A stretch of DNA of 64,000 nt, from the NCBI RefSeq assembly GCF_030269765.1, contig NZ_BSTX01000004.1, forward strand, positions 566,990 through 630,989. The letters are read 5' to 3'. The first letter of the stretch is position 1; each line of letters opens with the position of its first letter. The notes below the pieces were generated by a model. That model was given only the letters and a program-made list of their open reading frames with translations. It was not told the DNA's origin and searched no databases. The DNA comes from Actinorhabdospora filicis (lineage in GTDB: Bacteria; Actinomycetota; Actinomycetes; Mycobacteriales; Micromonosporaceae). The position numbers were made by a program, and so were the translations under genes. Of the stretch, positions 40,801 to 48,031 are shown piece by piece.

Positions 40801-42408
40801 GTGCCGCGCGACCACGCCCTCGGGGCCGACGACCACGGCGTGGGTGGTGTCCCAGATGGTCAGGTACGGCCAGCTGACCGAGTACGCGTTGACGGACTTG
40901 AAGTCGGCCAGCGCCTCCTCCAGCGCGGGCCAGCCCAGCTCGTCGAAGACGCCCGCCCGCAGCGTGCGGCCCAGGGCGGCGGTGACGTCGACGCCCTTGA
41001 GGCGCGCGGCCAGCCGCTCGTCGACGGGCACGCCCTGCAGGACGCGCCGCAGCGTGTCGAGGGCGTCGGAGGCGGCGGCCAGGCCACCGCCGGCCGCGTG
41101 CTGGAACTGCTCGTCGAGGTACTGCTCCAGGTACGGCTTCAGCGCCGGATGCTCCAGGAACTTCACGCCGGAGTTCTGCGCCAGGTACAGCCACGCCGAG
41201 CGCCGCATCAGCGGCTCCCACTCCACCCGGGAGGCCAGGGTGGACAGTCCGGTGCGGCCGCGCCATTCGTCCAGGCCGAGGATCGACTGCGGGCCGGGCA
41301 CCTTCATCGGGACGCCGGAGGCCAGGCAGGTCTCGACGAGGTCGGCCTGGAGGAAGCTGTGGCGCTCGACCCAGTTCTCGGGGTCCAGCGGCTCGGTGAC
41401 GCGCGGGGCGAGGCGCTCGACGAAGGTGTACAGCTCCACCGGCGGGGCGGGCTGGCGCCAGGAGGTGCTCACCGTGTGGGCGCGGGCGATCCAGGCGGCC
41501 GGGTCGGAGACGGCGGCGGCCGCGTCGAACTCCAGCAGGAACGGCCACCACCAGGCGCGCTCCTCGGGGAAGAGGTCGGCGACGAGGCGGGCGGCTTCGG
41601 TGTTCGCCTTCACCAGCTTCGCCAGGATCGGCGTGACGGCCGTCCAGAAACCGGCGGGCGCGCGGCGCACGGCGGGCTGCCGCAGCAGGCGCAGCGCCAG
41701 GTCCGCCAGGGTCGCCTCGACGTCGAGCCCGGCGGCCCTGGCCAGGTCGCGTACCTGGACGGTCAGGCCCGCCCACGGCGCCACGCCCGCCTTGGTGCGG
41801 CGCATCGTGAGGTCCAGGAAGATGTCGAAGGCCTCCTGCGGGGTGTGCCGCTTCTGCAGCTCCGCCTGGTAGGACTTCAGTGCCTTCACCGACACCGCGC
41901 CCGCGATCGCGAACTCCACATAGGACAGGTGCAGCTCGTCGGGGTCGGGGGTCAGGGCGTGGGTGAGCTCGGCGGTGCGGGCCCGCCCGAAGTACGTCGA
42001 CGCCCAGTGCCCGCGCTCGGCGTCGAGGAAGTCGCGGGCGGCCTGCTCGTACAGCGACGGCAGGTGCCGTACCGGGAGCCGCTTGGCGATCGTCTCGTAG
42101 GTGGCCTCGGCCTGCTTCGGCTTGGCGATCGCCTGCGCGGCGGCGACCCGCAGCTCCTTGGCGGCCTGCAGCGCGAGGGCCCCGTTGTCCGGGTCGTGCA
42201 CCAGCGCCCAGCCCGGGTAGCCCAGGGGGCGGCGGGGGGCGGTCAGGCTCGGCTCGCCGAGGTCGGGCGCGCCGAAGCCGAGGAAGGACATGGCCGCGTC
42301 GGTGGCGGGGGCGATGCCGTCGGCGACCAGCCGCACCACGGACCGGCCGCCGAGGCCGGTGTGGGGGTAGGCGCGGGAGCGGACGACGTCATGAGGGGTG
42401 TCGGTCAC
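37882..42408 (-). CDS. Giant (1508 aa) protein of the MoxR/vWA operon, unknown
   Basis: 1508 residues from GTG 42408, one base after the DUF4132 stop; AGGAAG nine bases upstream is the ribosome-binding site. No signal, membrane helix or enzyme motif is visible. Composition suggests a long alpha-helical solenoid at the N terminus (ALALQAAKELRVAAAQAIAKPKQ, SLYEQAARDFLDAERGHW), a central region rich in Trp, Tyr and beta structure with a WxxHPTD-like stretch, and a C terminus that looks like a small winged-helix (TDRNLKAWNAWASPRLKKAHASLVDAGLL). Homologs in other actinomycetes seem to occur in the same operon and are sometimes labelled DNA-binding, without proof. It is the largest and least understood part of the system. 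Confidence 0.75.
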   Translation of the reverse strand: MTDTPHDVVRSRAYPHTGLGGRSVVRLVADGIAPATDAAMSFLGFGAPDLGEPSLTAPRRPLGYPGWALVHDPDNGALALQAAKELRVAAAQAIAKPKQAEATYETIAKRLPVRHLPSLYEQAARDFLDAERGHWASTYFGRARTAELTHALTPDPDELHLSYVEFAIAGAVSVKALKSYQAELQKRHTPQEAFDIFLDLTMRRTKAGVAPWAGLTVQVRDLARAAGLDVEATLADLALRLLRQPAVRRAPAGFWTAVTPILAKLVKANTEAARLVADLFPEERAWWWPFLLEFDAAAAVSDPAAWIARAHTVSTSWRQPAPPVELYTFVERLAPRVTEPLDPENWVERHSFLQADLVETCLASGVPMKVPGPQSILGLDEWRGRTGLSTLASRVEWEPLMRRSAWLYLAQNSGVKFLEHPALKPYLEQYLDEQFQHAAGGGLAAASDALDTLRRVLQGVPVDERLAARLKGVDVTAALGRTLRAGVFDELGWPALEEALADFKSVNAYSVSWPYLTIWDTTHAVVVGPEGVVARHQFREVLDDYNLLVIYSGGRFLVGHGWNPREGYWSDHPTDTFEPPYGYAYRSSPLGYSPVDEQGVRVGHHGPLHPGRRDLNELHEAAPHVLFDGQTRWVHSDGEYKVLDADGRRAPGEPPAIAVGPVPTGEIRNEWYTWLARLPEGVSGPFGEGLLGGRVSGPEVGDWYTHRGQGAATVTLHTAEGTEVRMDTRRNDTWWPHALITLPGSDERRLIAVNGDKLGLFEPGSGTPHWRVCAGEGDGKAAGLCREAAGQAMVPPVAFWHFLSPRSPETSARLRTLGDDTVARLFTGADEDLPKLVAEVLAPGHERLALGLASLIAHARNLATARDGMAKVTVAETGDLDRQAFIHALEGLMGSSWNSTEHPILPHVRWASELLTGHDAPAPTEHPWWVPTRWTQLMGRLECMAWRAAQPFTPEKHRAAILDFLEFTAGTVFADPNVTVRLSVVDMDAYDSDLGGEVIRDGGAVHVRFNRNHVLSLGGVPKAVNETRLAPAGWSTPERLRAFVALLRERGPVTWDPAVAEALAEATGLTRGAATWLLATVPPHGSWPRDPERDKAVKTAFKLSAAAFRAGRTDVSGLGEDGLLDLFTGLMPEDPAALWAEDGPRELALRLAAKYVAANGRRQSVPEETVELLSHHVNGAIGAVLPLLVAPAGVECLTVDAEDHVAMSDTRWPELSGRGASLQSAFLNIVNGARAAYALLPGGDPVRAVVAESVRLLRARLDAPGLLLDGSGNWLGEEEMTSLRQSTHAPEYVGPDGKPVPGTADTGPAVLVFADTRVSTFLRPSRMDGGTATQLALSLIRGYYNPVPTLELARSQGLTGILERLDAGLPEGAYETDPRVCAPGLVAEVTGVLGLGEDAAVAYLQLLALAEPTDRNLKAWNAWASPRLKKAHASLVDAGLLIEATRPRAGRKVFVPGPWTVLNAPHLPLETHKLGLYTDNSPRYLPDRPLPEIFAAAWRLHTEGTLPR

Positions 42409-42409
42409 G

Positions 42410-43327
42410 TCAGGCGTCTTCCTGGTCCGTGGAGCGTCCGGCGTAGATGAGTTCGGCCATGCGGATGCCCTCCGACCACGCGATCGGGCCCACCTGCGCG
42501 AGGGGCACCTGCTCCTCGTCGGCGTCCACGAACACCAGCTCTCCGGTGGCGGCCTCCGACCAGGGGTCGTCGGCGCCCAGCCAGTAGCGCGCCTGCCGCG
42601 CGGAGCCGGTGTCGGCGACCTGGCAGGTGGCCCAGCCGGCGCGCACCGGGAAACCGTGCCGCTGCGCCAGTCCCGTGGCGTGCTGGAGCTCGTCGAAGCG
42701 CGCGTTGGCGTACTTGATGACGGTGGCGATCTCGGGGGTGAGGTCGGACGGCGGGAGGAAGACGTCCCGCGCCAGCTGCGCGATCTCCTGCCGCGCGCCG
42801 AGGTCGGCGACCAGCCCGCGCCACTCGTCCAGTTCCTCCAGCAGCACCGGGTGCGCGATGAGGACCCGCTCGGGGTGGAACCACACGGTCTCGGCGTCGA
42901 GGTCGATGAGGCCGATGCGGCCCTCCTCGTCGACGCCCCGCAGCAGCCCGACCGTGGGGGGCTCGGTCAGGTCGGCGATGACCAGGTTCTCCAGCGCCAT
43001 CCGCCACGACGGGTCCGGCCACAGCTCGGCGATCAGCCGCCCCGGCAGCGGAGTGGCGGCCAGCAGCCACGACTCCACGGTGTCCAGGCACTCCTTGTCG
43101 TGCTCGACCAGCCAGTCGCGGACCGCCTGGAGGGTCTGGCCCACGGTGGACTCGCGGATCTTCTTCGGCACCGATTTGAGTTCGCGGCCGTTGCTGTTGC
43201 GGCACAGCAGGCGCGTGCCGTCCAGGCGCAGCTCGTACCCGTCCCCCGCCGGGGTCCAGCCGTCAACCGGCACCCCTGTCTGGTCCGGGAAGTCCGATGT
43301 GGAGTCGTTCGCAGGCATGCCAGGCAT
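42410..43327 (-). CDS. DUF4132 protein (YehI/MolR-like), first gene of the MoxR/vWA operon
   Basis: 305 residues. The whole protein corresponds to the DUF4132 domain: LRLDGTRLLCRNSNGRELKSVPKKIRE, VRDWLVEHDKECLDTVESWLL, LIDLDAETVWFHPERVLIAHPVLL and VGPIAWSEGIRMAELIYAGR. In E. coli the DUF4132 protein YehI (once called MolR) is encoded beside yehL, so its presence here strengthens the match between the loci. E. coli YehI is about four times longer, so here the domain is minimal. ATG 43327 is used, 11 nt after GGAGG; a longer frame to 43408 adds nothing recognizable. It heads an operon of five genes with gaps of 1 to 5 nt or 4-nt overlaps. Confidence 0.8.
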   Translation of the reverse strand: MPGMPANDSTSDFPDQTGVPVDGWTPAGDGYELRLDGTRLLCRNSNGRELKSVPKKIRESTVGQTLQAVRDWLVEHDKECLDTVESWLLAATPLPGRLIAELWPDPSWRMALENLVIADLTEPPTVGLLRGVDEEGRIGLIDLDAETVWFHPERVLIAHPVLLEELDEWRGLVADLGARQEIAQLARDVFLPPSDLTPEIATVIKYANARFDELQHATGLAQRHGFPVRAGWATCQVADTGSARQARYWLGADDPWSEAATGELVFVDADEEQVPLAQVGPIAWSEGIRMAELIYAGRSTDQEDA

Positions 43328-43962
43328 AGTGCCATGGCCCTCCGACAGGACTTTCCCGGACGCCACGCGCGCGCAACTGATCTTCATGTCCCTGACGTGC
43401 GGATTCACAACTAGTCGGGTCGTGGATGCGGTGCGTCGGGGAACGGACAGAGAGGTGGACGGAATGGGAGGTGTGAGTGATTTTCAGATAGTGCGCGGAA
43501 CAGTGCGTGAAGAGGCTCGAACGGGGTCGCTCGAACGGGTGGAAAAGATCGGCCCGGCGTCAGGACGGGGAGGAGCGTTCGTCGGAGTGTCGTGGGCGGA
43601 GGGATATGTGCCGGGGGACGAACGATGTTCTGGAGTGGAATGAGGGTGGGGTCGTGTGGCGGATGGGGCGGGAAAAGAGGTGTGGCGCAGTGAGTTCCCC
43701 GCCCGTCCTGAGATGATTTACCCGATACGCGACTCAGCGTGCCGACACCGCATCGGTGATCCGGTGTAGAAGAGACAGAGGACACACGGAAAATTGTCAT
43801 GCGGAGAATCCCGGCATATAGGTGTATCTTGATCCATCAGCGCCGGACGGCAGGTCGGCCGTCTTTCAGATGGGTCGAAACCTGTGACACGATGTGGCCA
43901 ATGGGCATTGATAGCCCACCCCCCTCGGATGGACGTCCCCCAGACCCAGAAGGAGGAGCAAG
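43328..43962. other. Gene-poor, purine-skewed spacer between divergent units
   Basis: About 635 nt. From 43440 to 43780 the plus strand is strikingly rich in G and A, and GC content is lower than elsewhere. A 59-codon frame (43464-43643) follows GAGAGGTGGACGGA, but its codons (GGA, ACA, ATA, CGA, TTT) are unlike any real gene here, so I do not call it. The right part holds a promoter at 43794-43822 and an AAGGAGG ribosome-binding site for the next gene. Confidence 0.5.
43794..43822 (+). promoter_or_regulatory. Predicted sigma-70-type promoter
   Basis: TTGTCA (43794-43799) and TATAGG (43817-43822) with an exact 17-bp spacer, in a locally AT-rich stretch. It would drive the small secreted peptide gene at 43963 and perhaps the GGDEF-EAL gene, with a leader of about 130 nt. 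Confidence 0.55.
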
Positions 43963-44130
43963 ATGACGCGCATCATCAAGCGCCTCATTGTCGCCGCGTT
44001 CGCCCTCGCGGCACTCGGAGGAGCCGCAGTGACGGCTTCCGCGACTTCCAGCACAAGCACCGAAGCCACGCCGGGCGTGAGCAGTAGCCCGGTCGTGATG
44101 GTCGGGCTCCTAGAGCACGAGTGGAACTGA
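43963..44130 (+). CDS. Small secreted peptide (55 aa)
   Basis: 55 residues starting at ATG 43963 with AAGGAGGAG seven bases upstream, the best ribosome-binding site of the region. A Sec signal peptide (MTRIIKRLIVAAFALAALGG, cleavage after TASA) leaves a mature peptide of about 28 residues rich in Ser and Thr, ending VVMVGLLEHEWN. There is no cysteine. The gene lies 50 nt before the GGDEF-EAL gene on the same strand, so the two may be co-transcribed. It is too short to match a family by eye. Confidence 0.65.
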   Translation: MTRIIKRLIVAAFALAALGGAAVTASATSSTSTEATPGVSSSPVVMVGLLEHEWN

Positions 44131-44180
44131 TCACCCGCGGCCGCTAGAGACGGCGTGGAGCTCGCTGGGAGGCGTCGCCT

Positions 44181-46730
44181 TTGCCAAGTCAGACTCCTGT
44201 GACAAAGCGTTCGTCTCTCGCTTCATGGGGCGTGGCGATGGGGATCGCCGTACTGGCGGTCCTTCTCAGCCTCATCACGCTGCCCAAGACAGGGCAGATG
44301 CCCGAGCCATATGTGCTTCTGCTGTTCACCCTCGCGATACCCGGCGCCGCCGCGGTCTCGCTTCGATTCACCACGGGGCGGCAGAGCTGGGCCACGACGG
44401 CGACCGATGTGCCGCTGCTCCTGGCCCTGTTCTTCCTCCCGGCCTTCTGGCTGATCCTGGTCCGCGCCGTCGCCAGCCTCGCCATCTACGCCTACCGCTA
44501 CTTCCGCGGCCAGGTGACCGCCGTGCAAGTGGTGTTCAATGTGGCCGCCCAGTCGGCCGCCGCCGCGTGCGCCGGGCTCCTCGTCATGGGCCTGGGCGTG
44601 GGCAGCGCCACCGATCCCAAGACCTGGGCGGTGCTGCTCCTGGGCATCCTGCTCGGCAGCGCCGTCACCGGCACCTGCGTGACCGCCATCCTGACGGTCC
44701 TGCAGGGCTGGGGCGGCATCGAGAGCGTGCTGCGCACGATGGTCGGCACGCTCCTGCTGACCGCCGTCAACGGTGTGCTCGGCCTGGTCATCCTCGTGTG
44801 CCTCAACGCCACGCCGTGGGCGGCGATCCTCATCGGCGTTCTCGCCGCGGTCGTGATCGGCATCTACCGGGGCTACTCCCGGCTCCTCGAACAGCGCCGG
44901 TCGCTGTCCGACCTGAACGACTTCACCCGCGAGGTCTCCGAGGCCACCCAGAGCGGGCGCCTCATCGACGTCATGCTCGGCCGCGTGCGCGCCCTGCTCA
45001 ACGCGGAGAGCTCCTCGGTGTGGGTGCCGGCCGACGGGCGCTTCCCCGAGCTGCTGCTGAGCGCGCGCGTGGACGACATGGGCCTCCTGGACATGTCCCC
45101 GGTGCCCGAGGCGCTGCGCCGCCAGGTTCTGGAGAACGGCGCGACCCTCTTCGTCGGCCGCGACGGCGCCGCCGCCCACCGGGACGCCCTCAAGGGCAGC
45201 GACGTGACCGAGACGATCATCGTGCCGCTGCGGTCCGGGCAGGCCGTCTTCGGCTGCATCTCGATCACCAACCGGCTCGGCAGCGGCATGCCCCGCTTCC
45301 GCCACGCCGACCAGACCCTCCTTGAAACCCTCACCGCCCACGTCGGCGTCGCCGTCGAGAACTCCCGCCTCGTCGACCGCCTGCGCTTCGACGCCTACCA
45401 CGACTCCCTCACCCGCCTCCCGAACCGGCGCCGCGCGATGCTCGCCCTGGAGGAGTCCATCAGCCGCGAGGTGCCCGGCGAGTTCGTCGCCGTGCTCGTG
45501 TTCGACGTGGACGGGATGCGCGAGGTCAACGACTCGCTCGGCTTCGCCGCCGGTGACGACCTGCTCGTCGAGGTCGCGCGGCGGTTGCGGGAGCTCGCCC
45601 CGGAGTCGGCGCACATCGGCCGGATCGGCGGGGACGAGTTCGCGGTGGTCTTCCGCACCGGTGACACCGAGCACGCCCTGGAGCAGGCGCGGACGATGCG
45701 CGCCGGGCTCCAGCAGCCGTTCCTGCTGGGGACCCTGGACGTGGACGTCGACGCCGCCGTGGGCGTCGCGATCCACCCCGAGCACGGCGACTCCGCCGAC
45801 GGGCTTTTGCAGCGGGCCGACGTGGCGACCTACGCCGCGCGGAACGTCTCCTCGGGCGTGCAGCTGTTCAACGTCGGCCTCGAATCGCGGTCGGTGCGGC
45901 GGCTGGGCCTGGCCAGCGACCTGCGGCGGGCCTTCGACACCGGTGAGCTGTCGGTGCACTACCAGCCCAAGATCGACCTGGCCACGCGCACCGTCCTGGG
46001 CGTGGAGTGCCTGGCGCGGTGGCATCACCCGACGCACGGCGAGGTGCCGCCGGACGACTTCGTGCCCGTCGCCGAGCACACGGGGCAGCTGGCGCGGCTC
46101 ACCGAGTTCGTGCTGCGGGCCGGGCTGCGGCACGCGCGGGACTGGGCGATCCAGGGGCGGCCGCTGACCGTGGCGGTGAACCTCTCGCCGCGCACCGTCG
46201 CCGACCCGGAGTTCCCGACCGTCGTGGACGCGCTGCTGCGCGAGTACGGGGTACCGCCCCGGCAGCTCACGCTGGAGATCACCGAGGACGGCATGGTCGG
46301 CGACCCCGACCGGCCGCTGCCGACGCTGCACCGGCTGCACGAGCTGGGCGTCCGGCTGTCCGTCGACGACTTCGGGACGGGTTACTCGTCGCTGTCGTAC
46401 CTGCGGCGGCTGCCGGTGCACGAGGTCAAGATCGACCGCGGCTTCGTGCAGGGCATGGCCACCGACGAGGGCGACCTGGCGATCGTGCGCGCGGTGGTCG
46501 ACCTCTCGCGGCACTTCGGCCTGTCCGTGGTCGCCGAGGGCGTGGAGAGCGAGATGACGCTGGCGCTGCTCACCGACATCGGCTGCGACATCGGGCAGGG
46601 CTTCCTGTTCTCGCGGCCGCTGTCCGAGGAGCGCCTGGAGGCGTGGCTGAACGCCCAGGCCGAGGAGCCCGCCGTGACCCCCGACCAGGGCGAAGAGGGC
46701 GCCGTGGTGCGCCGGCTGCGGGCCATCTGA
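44181..46730 (+). CDS. Membrane GGDEF-EAL protein (c-di-GMP synthesis/breakdown)
   Basis: 849 residues from TTG 44181, eight bases after GGGAGG. Residues about 13-230 contain roughly eight membrane helices, followed by a GAF-like sensor (about 260-400), a GGDEF domain with intact IGGDEFAVVF (near residue 482) and an EAL domain. The EAL signature reads VECLARW, so Ala is Cys, but the catalytic Glu and the metal and loop-6 residues are kept (NLSPRTV, EITEDG, VDDFGTGYSSLSYLRRLP, VAEGVE). Both activities are therefore possible, with direction set by the sensors. In streptomycetes such proteins tune development through c-di-GMP. It is preceded by a small secreted peptide gene. Confidence 0.92.
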   Translation: MPSQTPVTKRSSLASWGVAMGIAVLAVLLSLITLPKTGQMPEPYVLLLFTLAIPGAAAVSLRFTTGRQSWATTATDVPLLLALFFLPAFWLILVRAVASLAIYAYRYFRGQVTAVQVVFNVAAQSAAAACAGLLVMGLGVGSATDPKTWAVLLLGILLGSAVTGTCVTAILTVLQGWGGIESVLRTMVGTLLLTAVNGVLGLVILVCLNATPWAAILIGVLAAVVIGIYRGYSRLLEQRRSLSDLNDFTREVSEATQSGRLIDVMLGRVRALLNAESSSVWVPADGRFPELLLSARVDDMGLLDMSPVPEALRRQVLENGATLFVGRDGAAAHRDALKGSDVTETIIVPLRSGQAVFGCISITNRLGSGMPRFRHADQTLLETLTAHVGVAVENSRLVDRLRFDAYHDSLTRLPNRRRAMLALEESISREVPGEFVAVLVFDVDGMREVNDSLGFAAGDDLLVEVARRLRELAPESAHIGRIGGDEFAVVFRTGDTEHALEQARTMRAGLQQPFLLGTLDVDVDAAVGVAIHPEHGDSADGLLQRADVATYAARNVSSGVQLFNVGLESRSVRRLGLASDLRRAFDTGELSVHYQPKIDLATRTVLGVECLARWHHPTHGEVPPDDFVPVAEHTGQLARLTEFVLRAGLRHARDWAIQGRPLTVAVNLSPRTVADPEFPTVVDALLREYGVPPRQLTLEITEDGMVGDPDRPLPTLHRLHELGVRLSVDDFGTGYSSLSYLRRLPVHEVKIDRGFVQGMATDEGDLAIVRAVVDLSRHFGLSVVAEGVESEMTLALLTDIGCDIGQGFLFSRPLSEERLEAWLNAQAEEPAVTPDQGEEGAVVRRLRAI

Positions 46731-46749
46731 GACCCGGGGGATACCCGTT

Positions 46750-46778
46750 TTGGCGGCCGCCCGCAGGTCGTGTAATCT
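46750..46778 (+). promoter_or_regulatory. Promoter of the tRNA-Thr/tRNA-Met unit
   Basis: TTGGCG (46750-46755), a 17-bp spacer and TAATCT (46773-46778), about 35 nt before tRNA-Thr. Both hexamers are close to consensus, as is usual for stable RNA genes. Confidence 0.65.
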
Positions 46779-46812
46779 ATTCGAGCGCGCCCCGGAAGGG
46801 GAGCGGTGAACT

Positions 46813-46885
46813 GCCCCTTTAGCTCAGTCGGCAGAGCGTCTCCATGGTAAGGAGAAGGTCTACGGTTCGATTCCGTAAAGGGGCT
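46813..46885 (+). tRNA. tRNA-Thr (GGT)
   Basis: Acceptor stem GCCCCTT / AAGGGGC (46878-46884), D arm AGCTCAGTCGGCAGAGC, anticodon stem-loop TCTCC-ATGGTAA-GGAGA giving anticodon GGT, and T arm with GGTTCGATTCC. CCA is not encoded. Confidence 0.97.
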
Positions 46886-46939
46886 CTGAAATCCCTCAGG
46901 CCGCCGGGCCCGGCGAAAGCCGGGCGGTGAGCGGCCCGC

Positions 46940-47012
46940 GGCGGTGTAGCTCAGATGGCAGAGCAAACGGCTCATAATCGTTGTGTCGGCGGTTCGATTC
47001 CGCCCACCGCTA
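46940..47012 (+). tRNA. tRNA-Met (CAT), elongator type
   Basis: Acceptor GGCGGTG pairs with CACCGCT (47005-47011, first pair G-U). The anticodon loop CTCATAA gives CAT; the T arm is GGCGG-TTCGATT-CCGCC. It lacks the initiator features (three G-C pairs in the anticodon stem), so it is the elongator. It lies 54 nt after tRNA-Thr, upstream of rpmG as in many actinomycetes. Confidence 0.96.
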
Positions 47013-47054
47013 CGACACAGAACCCGGCGTCCACGACGCCGGGTTCCTCGCTTT

Positions 47055-47591
47055 TCAGGGCCGGTCGGCCCGGTAGACGTAGTGCGGCTCGCCGAAGGCG
47101 GAGTTGTCCGGACGCAGCGTGCCCTCCGCGACCCGCCGCAGCCCGGCCAGCTCCAGCGCCTCCCACGAGGCCCGGTTGGCCACCGCCACCGGCACGATGA
47201 CGCACTCCGCGCCCTCCACGTCCGTCCAGGTCGCCTCGACCACGGCCCGCACCATCGCGGCGCCCAGGACGTGCCCGGGGTCCTCCTCCTCGCCCACGAG
47301 GTAGTCGAGGGCGACCGCGCCCTTCGGGACCTCGGTGAGGGCGGCGATCTCGTCGCGGTACTCGGGGTAGTCGCCGAAGCGGGAGCGCTGCACGAGCCCG
47401 ACCGGCGTCCCGTACCGGCGCACCAGGAGGTCCTCCGAGGGCTCCTCGCCGCGCATGACGGGACCGAAGTCGCGCTCCAGGTAGTAGTCGTCGGTCTCGT
47501 GGTTCCACCACTCGTGGACGTGCGGCCGCCGCAGCCACTCGCCCAGCAGCGGGAAGTCCTCGGCGGTGAGGGCGGTCCAGGTGAGGTGCAT
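47055..47591 (-). CDS. GNAT acetyltransferase, AAC(6')-like
   Basis: 178 residues of the Acetyltransf_8-like group that includes aminoglycoside 6'-acetyltransferases and siderophore lysine acylases: LRRPHVHEWWNHETDDYYLERDFGPV, then TPVGLVQRSRFGDYPEYRDE, the loop DPGHVLGAAMVRAVVEA (in the position of the CoA-binding GxGxG/A) and CVIVPVAVANRASWEALELAGLRRV. AGGAAGG lies seven bases before ATG 47591. It is inserted, on the opposite strand, between tRNA-Met and rpmG. Drug resistance is possible but cannot be concluded; many relatives act on other amines. Confidence 0.85.
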   Translation of the reverse strand: MHLTWTALTAEDFPLLGEWLRRPHVHEWWNHETDDYYLERDFGPVMRGEEPSEDLLVRRYGTPVGLVQRSRFGDYPEYRDEIAALTEVPKGAVALDYLVGEEEDPGHVLGAAMVRAVVEATWTDVEGAECVIVPVAVANRASWEALELAGLRRVAEGTLRPDNSAFGEPHYVYRADRP

Positions 47592-47805
47592 CGGCGGCCT
47601 TCCTGAGCGTCGGCGGGCGGTCTCGCGTGACGGTAGCCGGTCGGCCGGACTACCCTGATGGGGCGTGCGGAGCTCGGGTCCGGCCCCCAGGGAGGCCGTG
47701 AAGGCACCTGGTAGAGTCGGATGCTGGCCGCCATCCCGGTGGTCATGCCGTGGTGCATCTGAATCTTCGGGGGCATCCGGCGCGCACAAGCCAATGTTCT
47801 GTTTA

Positions 47806-47839
47806 CGCACGTGGACGCCCCCGCGTCCGATCACGTGCG
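47806..47839 (+). promoter_or_regulatory. Stem-loop in the rpmG leader
   Basis: CGCACGTG (47806-47813) pairs with CACGTGCG (47832-47839) and GACGC with GCGTC inside it, leaving a 4-nt bulge and a CCCCG-rich loop. The element ends eight bases before the TAGGAGG ribosome-binding region of rpmG, a place suited to translational control of a ribosomal protein gene. Confidence 0.4.
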
Positions 47840-47862
47840 CCGCAAGTAGGAGGCACTCCGCC

Positions 47863-48030
47863 GTGGCGAAGGCTACTGACGTCCGTCCCAAGATCACGAT
47901 GGCGTGTGTGGAGTGCAAGGAGCGCAACTACATCACGCGGAAGAACCGTCGGAACAACCCCGACCGCCTTGAGCTGAAGAAGTACTGCTCGCGCTGCAAC
48001 TCCAGCACCGCGCACCGCGAGACCCGCTAA
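47863..48030 (+). CDS. rpmG: Ribosomal protein bL33
   Basis: 55 residues from GTG 47863 with TAGGAGG upstream. The sequence AKATDVRPKITMACVECKER, then NYITRKNRRNNPDRLELKKYCSRC and TAHRETR, is a typical bL33 with all four cysteines (CVEC, CSRC), that is, the zinc-binding C+ form. It heads the rpmG-hadA-hadB unit downstream of tRNA-Thr and tRNA-Met, an arrangement shared by many actinomycetes including mycobacteria. Confidence 0.97.
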   Translation: MAKATDVRPKITMACVECKERNYITRKNRRNNPDRLELKKYCSRCNSSTAHRETR

Positions 48031-48031
48031 C

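Noticed and set aside
37906..42450. Very long antisense open frame opposite the 1508-residue gene
   Set aside because: High GC at third positions removes stop codons on the opposite strand. The product is Gln/Arg/Gly rich with no family match, and the sense strand is tightly packed in an operon.
43464..43643. 59-codon frame with a plausible ribosome-binding site
   Set aside because: Its codon use (ATA, ACA, CGA, TTT, GGA) does not resemble any gene in the window and no secretion or domain signal is seen.
43870..43962. c-di-GMP riboswitch before the peptide/GGDEF-EAL genes
   Set aside because: The conserved GEMM core sequences are not present.
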